24,606 bases of DNA, from assembly GCA_035576205.1 (NCBI GenBank), contig DATLWR010000012.1, positions 1 to 24,606 of the forward strand. The letters run 5' to 3'. Shown one piece after another: positions 7,576 to 14,388 of this stretch. The stretch comes from DATLWR01 sp035576205. Its GTDB lineage: Bacteria; Pseudomonadota; Zetaproteobacteria; Mariprofundales; Mariprofundaceae. The position numbers were made by a program, and so were the translations under genes. The number at the start of each line of letters is the position of its first letter. The first letter of the stretch is position 1. The notes under the pieces are model-generated. The model was not told where the DNA came from, did not search any database, and worked only from the letters and a program-made list of their open reading frames with translations.

Positions 7576-8028
7576 ATGCGTTGTTCCGGTATTCCCAAAC
7601 TGCTCGCTGTTGCCGCGGTGATCAGCCTGATCGGCTATTATGCCCAGCCCTATCTCGGCATGGGCGACGCTCCCGTCGCCTCGATTTTCGCCACCGGCCT
7701 CCTGGCGGGTGTGCTGCTCGGCGGCCTGCTGGCCAACTGCCGCAAGGCGGCGGGCAGCAAGTCGTCATCCGGCAAGACGACGATCTATGTCGGCAACCTG
7801 CCGTTCGGCGCTGGCAAGGACGAGGTGAAGAACATCTTTGCACCCTACGGCAAGGTGATCGACGTGCGTATCGTCAAGGATCGCCGAAGCCGCCGCTCGA
7901 AAGGCTATGGCTTTGTCGAAATGGCGCCGTCCGAGGCGAAATCGGCCATCCAGCACCTGAACGGCACCGAATATGCCGGCCGCACGCTGCGCATCAACGA
8001 AGCGCAGGAGAAGGGCGAGCAGGACTGA
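7576..8028 (+). CDS. Membrane-anchored RRM-domain RNA-binding protein
   Basis: A 150-residue protein. GGAG at 7563-7566 sets the start at ATG 7576, although the frame is open further upstream. Residues about 8-24 and 34-54 are two hydrophobic segments, giving a hairpin membrane anchor. A short Ser/Lys-rich linker follows, and residues about 68-145 form a complete RRM: RNP2 is IYVGNL (70-75) and RNP1 is KGYGFVEM (109-116), with the usual AIQHLNG helix and GRTLRINEA end. RRM proteins bind single-stranded RNA. Short RRM proteins are known in cyanobacteria and proteobacteria, where some respond to cold, but the target RNA here is unknown. The two N-terminal helices suggest the RRM is held at the inner face of the cytoplasmic membrane; topology is inferred. 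The gene ends in a strong terminator at 8050-8077. Confidence 0.9.
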   Translation: MRCSGIPKLLAVAAVISLIGYYAQPYLGMGDAPVASIFATGLLAGVLLGGLLANCRKAAGSKSSSGKTTIYVGNLPFGAGKDEVKNIFAPYGKVIDVRIVKDRRSRRSKGYGFVEMAPSEAKSAIQHLNGTEYAGRTLRINEAQEKGEQD

Positions 8029-8049
8029 TCCCGATCGAATGGGCAAAGT

Positions 8050-8077
8050 AAGCCGCGGCATTTGCCGCGGCTTTTTT
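8050..8077. terminator. Strong intrinsic terminator between convergent RRM and DAHP synthase genes
   Basis: A 10-bp perfect stem (8050-8059 with 8064-8073) closes a four-base ATTT loop, and six T residues (8072-8077) follow on the plus strand. It ends the RRM transcript. On the minus strand the stem is followed by a weaker T-containing stretch, so it may also stop the DAHP synthase transcript, whose stop codon is five bases away. Confidence 0.92.
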
Positions 8078-8081
8078 GTTG

Positions 8082-9149
8082 TCAGCTGATCGACTTGCGG
8101 CGCTTGTGGACCGCCTCGGCCATCACCCGCAACAGATCGGCCGAATCGTCCCAGCCCAGGCAGGCATCGGTGATACTGACGCCGTATTCGAGCTCTTCAC
8201 CCGGCACCACATCCTGGCGCCCTGGCTGCAGATGGCTCTCGACCATCAGGCCGACAATCTTGCGGTTGCCGACGGCGATCTGGCCGGCGACATCGTATCC
8301 GACCTCGACCTGCCGCTCGTAATGCTTGCGGCTGTTGGCATGGCTGCAATCGATCATCAGGCCGGTGGCGACGCCCGCTTTCTCCATCTCGGCGACGGCT
8401 CGCCCCACGCTCTCGGTATCGTAGTTCGGCTCCTTGCCGCCGCGCAGGATGATGTGGCAATCGCTGTTGCCGCGCGTCGAGAAGATGGCCGACTTGCCCG
8501 CCTTGGTCAGCGACAGGAAATGGTGCGGATGGCTGGCTGCCCGAATGGCATCAATGGCCACCTGGAAGCCACCGTCGGTGCCGTTCTTGAAACCGACCGG
8601 GCAGGAGAGGCCGGAAGCGAGTTCGCGGTGACCCTGGCTTTCGGTGGTGCGGGCGCCGATCGCGCCCCAGCTGACCAGATCGGCAAAGTATTGCGGCGTG
8701 ATCAGGTCGAGGAACTCGCTGCCGGCCGGCACACCCGTCTCGTTGATGTCGAGCAGCAGCTTGCGCGCCAGCCGGATTCCCTTGTTGATCTCGAAGGTGC
8801 CGTCGAGGTTCGGATCGTTGATCAGGCCCTTCCAGCCGACCGTGGTGCGCGGTTTCTCGAAATAGACGCGCATGACGATGAGCAGATCCTTGCCGAGCTC
8901 CTCGCGCATCGCCTTGATGCGGCCGGCATATTCGAGAGCTGCCGCCGGATCGTGGATCGAGCAGGGACCGATGACGACCAACAGCCGATCATCGCGGCCG
9001 TGCAGGATACGCTGGATCTCCTCGCGGGTATGGAAAGTGGTGCGGGCAGCGTTTTCGCTGATCGGGTAATCGGCATGCACATCGCACGGCGCCGCCACTT
9101 CGCGGATACCGCTGATGCGCAGGTCATCGGTTAAATACTTCATCGACAT
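8082..9149 (-). CDS. aroG: 3-deoxy-7-phosphoheptulonate synthase (class I DAHP synthase)
   Basis: A 355-residue enzyme of the AroF/G/H type, close in length to E. coli AroG. It condenses phosphoenolpyruvate and erythrose 4-phosphate, the first step of the shikimate pathway, in the cytoplasm. Highly conserved blocks are seen in order: DDLRI (9-13), GPCSIHDP with metal-ligand Cys63, RVYFEKPRTTVGWKGL, GARTTESQ, HRELASGLSCPVGFKNGTDG, GDCHIILRGGKEPNY (here with S before D), VESHL and ITDACLGWDD, which supply the remaining metal and substrate ligands. The start at 9149 has AAGGA eight bases upstream; the frame extends to 9260 but without family similarity. A good promoter lies at 9210-9239. Which aromatic amino acid inhibits it cannot be told safely from sequence, so the G in the symbol is only the nearest family name. 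Confidence 0.96.
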   Translation of the reverse strand: MSMKYLTDDLRISGIREVAAPCDVHADYPISENAARTTFHTREEIQRILHGRDDRLLVVIGPCSIHDPAAALEYAGRIKAMREELGKDLLIVMRVYFEKPRTTVGWKGLINDPNLDGTFEINKGIRLARKLLLDINETGVPAGSEFLDLITPQYFADLVSWGAIGARTTESQGHRELASGLSCPVGFKNGTDGGFQVAIDAIRAASHPHHFLSLTKAGKSAIFSTRGNSDCHIILRGGKEPNYDTESVGRAVAEMEKAGVATGLMIDCSHANSRKHYERQVEVGYDVAGQIAVGNRKIVGLMVESHLQPGRQDVVPGEELEYGVSITDACLGWDDSADLLRVMAEAVHKRRKSIS

Positions 9150-9209
9150 GATTGAAATCCTTCGCCCGCTTGTCGCTTTGGCCCCCTGTATAAGGGCTAG
9201 AGGCGGCGC

Positions 9210-9239
9210 ATTATCACAGAAAAGACGCCCGACTGTCAG
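9210..9239 (-). promoter_or_regulatory. Sigma-70 promoter of the DAHP synthase gene
   Basis: On the minus strand, CTGACA (9239-9234) matches five of six -35 bases, the spacer is 18 bases, and GATAAT (9215-9210) matches five of six -10 bases. A TG one base before the -10 hexamer makes it an extended -10. The predicted transcript has a leader of about 50 bases before ATG 9149. I see no obvious TyrR or Trp-type operator. Confidence 0.65.
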
Positions 9240-9307
9240 CCCGCGGTTTTCCGGGGTCACCGGACGGGCTATGCTGAAACCGAAAACGGCAATGCGAGGT
9301 GATGCTT

Positions 9308-9727
9308 ATGACCTTTGAAAATCCCGACGATGCCGAGATCGCCCGCCTGCTGAAGACGGCGAAAACCATCGCCGTGGTCGGCTGCTCGCCGAAACCCGAC
9401 CGCACTAGCCACCAGATCACCGCCTTCCTGATCGACAAGGGATATCGGGTATTTCCCGTGCATCCGCAGGCCGACGTCATCCTCGGCCAGAAGGTCTATC
9501 CGGACCTCGCCTCCATCCCGGTGCATGTCGATATCGTCGATGTCTTCCGCAAGGCTGAAGCCACGCCGCCGATCGCCGAAGCGGCGGTCGGCATCGGTGC
9601 CGGCACATTGTGGCTGCAGCAGGGAATCGCCAGCGACGAAGCCGCCCGCATCGCCAAGGAAGGCGGCATCAACTGTGTCATGGACCGCTGCATCGCGGTG
9701 ATGCACCGACTGCTGCTGCGCGACTAG
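9308..9727 (+). CDS. CoA-binding protein, YccU family
   Basis: A 139-residue single-domain protein with a Rossmann-like CoA-binding fold. Typical blocks are KTIAVVGCSPKPDRTSHQI (residues about 18-36), GYRVFPVHP, VILGQKVYPDLASIP and VDIVDVFRK, then a C-terminal part containing LWLQQGI and CVMDRCI, which is the family's usual ending. The domain resembles the CoA-binding part of succinyl-CoA synthetase alpha and acyl-CoA synthetases, but the role of freestanding members is not established. GAGG at 9296-9299 sits eight bases before ATG 9308; GTG 9299 and ATG 9302 are less likely starts because they overlap or abut that site. It is followed after 71 bases by msrB on the same strand. Confidence 0.9.
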   Translation: MTFENPDDAEIARLLKTAKTIAVVGCSPKPDRTSHQITAFLIDKGYRVFPVHPQADVILGQKVYPDLASIPVHVDIVDVFRKAEATPPIAEAAVGIGAGTLWLQQGIASDEAARIAKEGGINCVMDRCIAVMHRLLLRD

Positions 9728-9798
9728 CCCTATTGCCCGATCGCCACGCATTCCGGCGTTCGATCCAGATTGTAAGAACGGCTGCCCGGAGAGGACCA

Positions 9799-10350
9799 AT
9801 GGACATGAAAGTCACACCCTTGATCCTGATTGTCGTCACCCTGCTCGCCGCCACCCAGGCGCTGGCGGGCGATCTGGCTGCCGATCCGCACTGGCAGCGT
9901 CCGTCCGATGCGATGCTGCAGCAGCAGTTGACGCCCCTGCAGTTCGAGGTCGTGCGCGAAAGCGCTACCGAGCAGGCGTTCCACAACGCCTACTGGGACA
10001 ACCATCGCCCCGGCATCTATGTCGACATCGTCTCCGGCGAACCGCTGTTCAGCTCCACCGACAAGTTCGAATCGGGCACCGGCTGGCCGAGCTTCGTGCG
10101 GCCACTGGTGCCGGCCAATATCGTCGAGCATAAGGATCGCAGCTGGTTCGTGACGCGAACCGAGGTGCGCAGCAAGCATGCCGATTCGCACCTCGGCCAT
10201 GTCTTCAACGACGGCCCGCCGCCGACCGGACTGCGCTACTGCATCAATTCGGCGGCATTGCGCTTCATCCCCGTGGCGGACCTGCAGAAAGAGGGGTATG
10301 GCGAGTTTCTGCCGCTGTTTGAAGGGGCTCCGGAACAACCCGCCAGATAA
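9799..10350 (+). CDS. msrB: Peptide-methionine (R)-S-oxide reductase MsrB, secreted single-cysteine form
   Basis: A 183-residue protein with a Sec signal peptide (cleavage likely after ALA at residue 23), so it should act in the periplasm, reducing the R-epimer of methionine sulfoxide in oxidised proteins. The SelR domain covers about residues 35-175, with catalytic Cys148 in RYCINSAALRF and the conserved HLGHVFNDGP before it. It is the only cysteine in the protein: the two CxxC zinc pairs of many MsrBs are absent, and the usual resolving cysteine in the SGxGWPSF motif is Thr94. Recycling must therefore rely on an external thiol or partner rather than an internal disulfide (inference from known MsrB chemistry). 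GGAGAGGA immediately upstream supports ATG 9799. A strong bidirectional terminator follows. Confidence 0.95.
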   Translation: MDMKVTPLILIVVTLLAATQALAGDLAADPHWQRPSDAMLQQQLTPLQFEVVRESATEQAFHNAYWDNHRPGIYVDIVSGEPLFSSTDKFESGTGWPSFVRPLVPANIVEHKDRSWFVTRTEVRSKHADSHLGHVFNDGPPPTGLRYCINSAALRFIPVADLQKEGYGEFLPLFEGAPEQPAR

Positions 10351-10369
10351 TTACTCTCAGGCAACAAAC

Positions 10370-10405
10370 AAAAGCGCCCGGCAATGCAGATCGCCGGGCG
10401 CTTTT
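10370..10405. terminator. Bidirectional intrinsic terminator between msrB and the outer-membrane protein gene
   Basis: A 13-bp perfect stem (10370-10382 with 10393-10405) with a 10-base loop. The arms are GC-rich at the loop side and end in AAAA/TTTT, so each strand shows a GC hairpin followed by T residues. It lies between two convergent genes and can serve both. Confidence 0.92.
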
Positions 10406-10419
10406 CGATTTCCTATCGA

Positions 10420-10980
10420 TCAGAAGAAGTGGTACTTCAGGCTGGCCGTGTAGACGCTGCTGCTCACACCCTGGAAGTTGGTGCCGATCGCGGCCGGCGT
10501 GATGCTCGGCTTGGTCAGCATATGCGACCACTCGGCACCGAAGCTGACATTCTCGTTGTAGCGGTAGTCGATACCCAGGCCGTAGGCGAAGCCGTTACGC
10601 GTCTTCTTCTGCTGCAGCGTACCGGGAGCGGCGTAGCTGGCACGAACCGTGGCCACGCCCAGCAGGCCGTAGACGGTGTATTGTTCGTTCAGCTCGTAAC
10701 GCGGTTTCAGGTAGGCAGCCGCGAAGTAGTCGATCCGGGTCTGCGCCTGCAACGGGAATGCCTGGCCGGTACGGTCGCTGGCGCCGATGCGCACCTCGCC
10801 ACCCAGATACTGGGAAAAGTCGTCACCGACCTGCAGGTAGGCTCCCGCTGCCATCTTCTTGCTCACGCCATTGTCGATATTGAAGCCGCCGACGCCGATA
10901 CCGACGTACGGGTCCGAGGCCTGAGCTGCGGTAGCACCCAGCGTTGCTGCGGCCAGCGCCGCAATGATCCAGCGTTTCAT
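10420..10980 (-). CDS. Small outer-membrane beta-barrel protein
   Basis: A 186-residue protein with a clear signal peptide (cleavage likely after AQA at residue 21). The mature chain of about 165 residues alternates polar and hydrophobic residues in many short strands (YVGIGVGGFNI, GGEVRIGAS, YFAAAYLKPRYELN, YTVYGLLGVATV, NGFAYGLGIDYRYNENVSFGAEWSH, YTASLKYHFF) and ends in phenylalanine, the recognition signal for the BAM complex. Length fits an eight-stranded barrel of the OmpA-N/Opa-like superfamily, without a peptidoglycan-binding domain. Ligand and role are unknown; adhesion, permeability or a structural role are all possible. AGGAGA just upstream fixes ATG 10980. Confidence 0.88.
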   Translation of the reverse strand: MKRWIIAALAAATLGATAAQASDPYVGIGVGGFNIDNGVSKKMAAGAYLQVGDDFSQYLGGEVRIGASDRTGQAFPLQAQTRIDYFAAAYLKPRYELNEQYTVYGLLGVATVRASYAAPGTLQQKKTRNGFAYGLGIDYRYNENVSFGAEWSHMLTKPSITPAAIGTNFQGVSSSVYTASLKYHFF

Positions 10981-11095
10981 GAAACTCTCCTGTCAGACAA
11001 ATTGTGGCCGCAGGCTAGGCGACCAGGCGGCAACATAGGAAGCGTCACTGAATCAAAACTGAACAGAAAGGACAAAGCCAGCCAACGAACAGTCC

Positions 11096-11584
11096 TCAGT
11101 CGGACCCGGATGTCTGCAGTGTGGATACGAGTTCCTGCCGGATGGCTTCGACCCGCTGCCGGTTGACGCCGAGATCGGAACGGCCGACGCGCGAGGCCGA
11201 GCGGATATGGATCACCCCGGCTTCGGTATCGGGACGCGCCTCGACATCGTCGACGAAGCGGAACAGGCGTGACGTGAAGGTGGCATGCAGGTAGCCGGCA
11301 TCGACGCTCTCGATATGGCCACCGCGACGCACGACGATCTGCTGCAGTGCCGCCCAGGCCCTGGCCAGCGGCATCTTGCCCGGCGACAGCGGGGCGATCG
11401 CATGCTGAGGGTCGGCATAGGCCTCGCTGCAGACGCAGTTGGGAGAGTCGGGACAGGGGCGCAGTTGCCCGTTCTGCAATCCGGTAGCCGGTGCCATAGC
11501 TTGCGAGCGGATGCCCAGCGCAAAGCCCGCAGCCAGCACCACCACGACGAGAACAGCGAGGGCCAGCAGCATCCGGCGCGCCAC
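11096..11584 (-). CDS. DUF1499 membrane-anchored protein
   Basis: A 162-residue protein starting with GTG, eleven bases after the stop codon of the mutarotase gene, so the two form an operon with probable translational coupling; no Shine-Dalgarno is seen. An ATG at 11572 is an alternative start. Residues about 5-24 form one hydrophobic helix that can be an uncleaved anchor or signal. The rest is a DUF1499 domain: LRPCPDSPNCVCSEA at the front (three cysteines) and the family signature RSASRVGRSDLGVNRQRVEAIR near the end. The domain's function is unknown. Family members are common in proteobacteria and plant chloroplasts; a periplasmic location is inferred. Confidence 0.87.
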   Translation of the reverse strand: MARRMLLALAVLVVVVLAAGFALGIRSQAMAPATGLQNGQLRPCPDSPNCVCSEAYADPQHAIAPLSPGKMPLARAWAALQQIVVRRGGHIESVDAGYLHATFTSRLFRFVDDVEARPDTEAGVIHIRSASRVGRSDLGVNRQRVEAIRQELVSTLQTSGSD

Positions 11585-11595
11585 GTCAGCGGTGT

Positions 11596-12501
11596 TCAGA
11601 GATATTCGATGCCATATTCGGCCGACAGCGTATGCACGGCACCGGGCGCCAGTTCTATGGAGTCATCCGCTGCATTGGCCGTTTCCACGCACACCATGCC
11701 GAGATGGCCGTCCGGTCCGAAGTCGCCCATCTTCTCAGCTTTCTCGATCCACGGGTTCCACACTACTGCCGACCGGCTGCCGGAGCTGGTGATGCGGATG
11801 ATCCGCTCCATGCCGGGATCACGGATCTCGAGCAGGTCGCCGCTTCCCAGATAGATGCGGTCCACCTCGTGGGCGATGGTCACCGGCCCCTGCTGGTGCT
11901 TGCGCGCGAAGCCCTCGACCTTGTCGAGGTAGTCGCAATCCTCCAGTCCCTCGATACTGATCCGCCGCACGTCGGCGACCGCGAAATAGGTGTGCAGCGC
12001 CTGCGTGAGCCGGAACGGCGTCTGGCTCAGGTTGGTCGTTTCCAGCGCCACGGTGAGCGTGGTGCCGACGGTGATCGTGTTGCGCAGCCGCAGCGGATGC
12101 GGGCACATCGCCTTGGTGGCCGGGGTCTCGATGAGCTCGAAGACGAGGCGGGTGCGACCATCCGCCAGCGCCTCGCTGGCCACCGGCTGCCAATCGACGG
12201 TACGGGCATAGCCGTGCGCGGGCAGCGCCGGATCGGAGGCGTGCGCGCCGAACCACGGCCAGCAGACCGGCACGCCGCCGCGAATCGACTTGCCGGGGGC
12301 GAACTTCGCGTAATCGCTGAGCCACAGGACAGGCTCGTCGCCGTGCGGCTCGAAGGTCATCACGTGCGCTCCCTGCAGGGCGACGGTGGCACGCCCGCCG
12401 GCATTGCGGATTTCGGCAACCGCCAGGCCGCCGGGCCCTTCGGCAAACTCCAGCTGCCCCTTGATACCGAACTGCTCATTCAGCGACTGCAAGCGTTCCA
12501 T
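11596..12501 (-). CDS. D-hexose-6-phosphate mutarotase, YeaD family
   Basis: A 301-residue aldose-1-epimerase-like beta-sandwich enzyme. It is expected to speed interconversion of alpha and beta anomers of glucose 6-phosphate or a related hexose phosphate in the cytoplasm. Family blocks are clear: GAHVMTFEP, PVLWLSDYAKFAPGKSIRGGVPVCWPWFG (sugar-phosphate site with the conserved arginine), AHGYAR (95-100), ALHTYFAV with catalytic His170, WNPWIEKAEKMGDF, and CVETAN with catalytic Glu273. The start is ATG 12501, preceded by GGGGAGG at a five-base spacing; the frame stays open to 12576 but the extra residues are not family-like. A DUF1499 gene follows in the same operon; no functional link between them is known. 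Confidence 0.93.
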   Translation of the reverse strand: MERLQSLNEQFGIKGQLEFAEGPGGLAVAEIRNAGGRATVALQGAHVMTFEPHGDEPVLWLSDYAKFAPGKSIRGGVPVCWPWFGAHASDPALPAHGYARTVDWQPVASEALADGRTRLVFELIETPATKAMCPHPLRLRNTITVGTTLTVALETTNLSQTPFRLTQALHTYFAVADVRRISIEGLEDCDYLDKVEGFARKHQQGPVTIAHEVDRIYLGSGDLLEIRDPGMERIIRITSSGSRSAVVWNPWIEKAEKMGDFGPDGHLGMVCVETANAADDSIELAPGAVHTLSAEYGIEYL

Positions 12502-12626
12502 CTTTTCCTCCCCGTGTGTCTGTATCAATCTAGCGGCCAGCCTGCCGAAAACAATCGCCGCCTCTTGGCATGTCATGCGAATGCCTTAGCCTGCACCTAT
12601 CTTGCCACTCTGTTTTCGGAGGAACC

Positions 12627-12971
12627 ATGAATCGCCACCTTGCCATCAGCCTCGCCCTCGTCGGCCTGTGTGCCGCCGCCACCCCTGCCCATGCCGGGGG
12701 CAAGGTGCTCGAATACGTCATCGACCACGGCACCGTCGGCGTCATCGCCAGCGCCTCCGGCAAGGCCCGGCTGATCGTGCAGGCCAATGGCAACTGCCGC
12801 GCCATCCCGTACTCCGTCGTTGCCGACAGCGTACTGGCCATCACCGGTTCCTTCGATCTCTCGAAGGAGCGGGTCATGCCGCTCGATTACACCAACGTCA
12901 CCCTCTCCTGCTCGGAGGCAGGCGTGAAGGTCAAAGTTGAACAGCCTGAAAAGTCCGGCCTCGGCTTCTGA
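12627..12971 (+). CDS. Small secreted protein of unknown function
   Basis: A 114-residue protein with a standard Sec signal peptide (cleavage likely after AHA, residue 23), leaving a mature chain of about 91 residues. CGGAGGAACC directly before ATG 12627 is a strong ribosome binding site, and the protein-like composition supports a real gene. The mature part looks like a small beta-rich domain with strands such as VGVIASASGKARLIVQ, IPYSVVADSVLAITGSF and VKVKVEQ; two cysteines (in NGNC and LSC) may form a disulfide. I do not recognise a named family. It is transcribed divergently from the mutarotase gene across a 125-base gap. Confidence 0.75.
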   Translation: MNRHLAISLALVGLCAAATPAHAGGKVLEYVIDHGTVGVIASASGKARLIVQANGNCRAIPYSVVADSVLAITGSFDLSKERVMPLDYTNVTLSCSEAGVKVKVEQPEKSGLGF

Positions 12972-13041
12972 CGGGCGCTCCGGACACAGTCGCCTAACAA
13001 ATCGCTTCCAGCCGCCTTCGCCGGCCGTCTAGAGTCATTCG

Positions 13042-13476
13042 ATGGCTCTCCGGATTCTGCAGAAACTGGGCATCGGCGGCGCCACTGTGCTTCTCGTCAC
13101 CGGTATCGTGCTGGCGGCGTTGCTGCTCGACTGGTCGAGCACCCTGCTGCTGTCCACACCGCAAGTCGAAGCCTGGATGCTGATCGATATCCTCATCGCC
13201 TCCGTCATCGCCACTCCGATCACCTATACACTGCTGAAACTGCTGCAGCGCTCCCACCGGCAGCAACTGGAACTTGCCGACGCGCTCGCCGAGGTACGCG
13301 AACTGAAAGGGCTGCTGCCGGTCTGCGCCGGCTGCAAGAGAGTCAGGGATGACGACGGCTACTGGGAACAGATCGACGTTTACATTCACAAACACACCCG
13401 GGCGGAGATTACCCATGGCCTCTGCCCGGCCTGTGTGGATCGATATTACCCGGGCCTGTTCGACAAGCGCGACTGA
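13042..13476 (+). CDS. Two-helix membrane protein with C-terminal four-cysteine module
   Basis: A 144-residue protein. Residues about 11-30 and 45-68 are hydrophobic helices; residues about 68-90 form a short charged helix likely to be a coiled coil (QQLELADALAEVRELKG). The C-terminus, about 88-136, is the module LKGLLPVCAGCK...DDGYWEQIDVYI...HGLCPACVDRYYP, which is normally found at the end of PAS/GAF sensory proteins and response regulators, just after a coiled coil. Its cysteines C95/C98 and C128/C131 are spaced like a metal-binding zinc ribbon. Here it is not fused to a kinase, cyclase or receiver. A sensory or scaffold role at the membrane is inferred. No strong Shine-Dalgarno precedes ATG 13042. 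The stop lies four bases from the stop of the convergent nnrU-like gene. Confidence 0.82.
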   Translation: MALRILQKLGIGGATVLLVTGIVLAALLLDWSSTLLLSTPQVEAWMLIDILIASVIATPITYTLLKLLQRSHRQQLELADALAEVRELKGLLPVCAGCKRVRDDDGYWEQIDVYIHKHTRAEITHGLCPACVDRYYPGLFDKRD

Positions 13477-13480
13477 ACGA

Positions 13481-14044
13481 TCAGGGCAGGTTCAGCACCC
13501 GCACGCCGGCGAACCACGGGTGTGCCGCTACCAGCACCCCATACGCCACGGCCGTGGCCAGCAATACCCGCGCCTCCTGTTTGAGAGTCACGAGTCCACC
13601 CTGCGGCCTCGCCCCGCGCCGGTTGGCCGAGGCCATATCGAACAGCGCATAGATCAAAAAAGTGCTGAACAGCAGCACAGCCGCAAGGTCACCATTGGCC
13701 AGCAGGTGACCGGCGGCCCAGAAGACGACGCCCCAGAGCATCGGGTGTGCCGTCATCGAGCGCAGCTTGCTGGGCAGATAGGTGGCCATCAGGCTGTAGA
13801 GGGAGAGGAGCATCAGCAGCACGGTCGCCACGTTGCCCCAGAAGGGCGGTCGCCAGAGCGGCAGCTTCGGCGCCTGCACAAAGCCTGCGACGATCAGCAC
13901 GAAGCCGGCCAGCGACAGTAGCGAGAACAGGCCGCGATAGAGGTTCGGACCCAGCCGTTCCTGCAACGCCTGACGCCAGGTCGGCCGTGCCGGCAACAGG
14001 TGTGCGGCGAAAAATAGCAGCAGGCCGCAGGCCAGCAACCGCAT
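13481..14044 (-). CDS. NnrU family membrane protein
   Basis: A 187-residue integral membrane protein with about five or six hydrophobic helices. Family blocks include FFAAHLLP (His15), LGPNLYRGLFSLLSLAGF, RPPFWG, TAHPMLWGVVFWAAGHLLANGD (His100, His113). NnrU was first described near nitrite and NO reductase genes, and the family is homologous to plant 15-cis-zeta-carotene isomerase (Z-ISO), where conserved histidines bind haem b; whether this one binds haem is inference. No denitrification gene lies in the window. It follows ybjQ by six bases and so could be the last gene of the efflux transcript. Its 3' end is four bases from the convergent gene, and I see no terminator between them. Confidence 0.9.
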   Translation of the reverse strand: MRLLACGLLLFFAAHLLPARPTWRQALQERLGPNLYRGLFSLLSLAGFVLIVAGFVQAPKLPLWRPPFWGNVATVLLMLLSLYSLMATYLPSKLRSMTAHPMLWGVVFWAAGHLLANGDLAAVLLFSTFLIYALFDMASANRRGARPQGGLVTLKQEARVLLATAVAYGVLVAAHPWFAGVRVLNLP

Positions 14045-14050
14045 CGCCGG

Positions 14051-14368
14051 TCAGACTACCACGGCCGTGCCGCAGGCGCTGACCATCATCATGCCGTTCG
14101 CCTTGCCGAGCACCTCGTAGTCCATGTCGATGCCGACCACGGCATTGGCACCCAGCTCGGCGGCGCGCTGCTCCAGCTCCTGCAGGGCGATCTGTCGCGC
14201 CTTGGCCATCTCCTTTTCGTAGGCGCCGGAACGGCCGCCGACGATGTCGCGGATACCGGCGAACAGGTCGCGGAAGATATTGGCGCCGAGGATCGCTTCG
14301 CCGACGACAACCCCCTTGTATGCCTTGATGGGTTGTCCCTCGAGGTTCGGTGTGGTGGTCAGGATCAT
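14051..14368 (-). CDS. YbjQ family protein (UPF0145, putative heavy-metal-binding domain)
   Basis: A 105-residue soluble protein matching YbjQ along its full length: TTTPNLEGQPIKAYKGVVVGEAILGAN at the front, GGRSGAYEKEMAKAR in the middle, and ELGANAVVGIDMDYEVLG near the end. The family forms pentamers in known structures and is sometimes labelled heavy-metal-binding, though a function has not been proven. GAGGAGG at a six-base spacing fixes ATG 14368. It starts 20 bases after the RND pump gene, on the same strand, and so is probably cotranscribed with the efflux operon. Confidence 0.93.
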   Translation of the reverse strand: MILTTTPNLEGQPIKAYKGVVVGEAILGANIFRDLFAGIRDIVGGRSGAYEKEMAKARQIALQELEQRAAELGANAVVGIDMDYEVLGKANGMMMVSACGTAVVV

Positions 14369-14388
14369 GGTTACCTCCTCGGTCGCGC

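Noticed and set aside
11076..11098. AGGAC...GTCCT pairing just after the DUF1499 stop codon
   Set aside because: A five-base stem with a long loop is within chance expectation, and the downstream T content is modest.
13474..13500. Weak dyad TGAAC...GTTCA at the convergent ends of the four-cysteine gene and nnrU
   Set aside because: Only five base pairs with an 11-base loop and no T-run; not enough to call a terminator.
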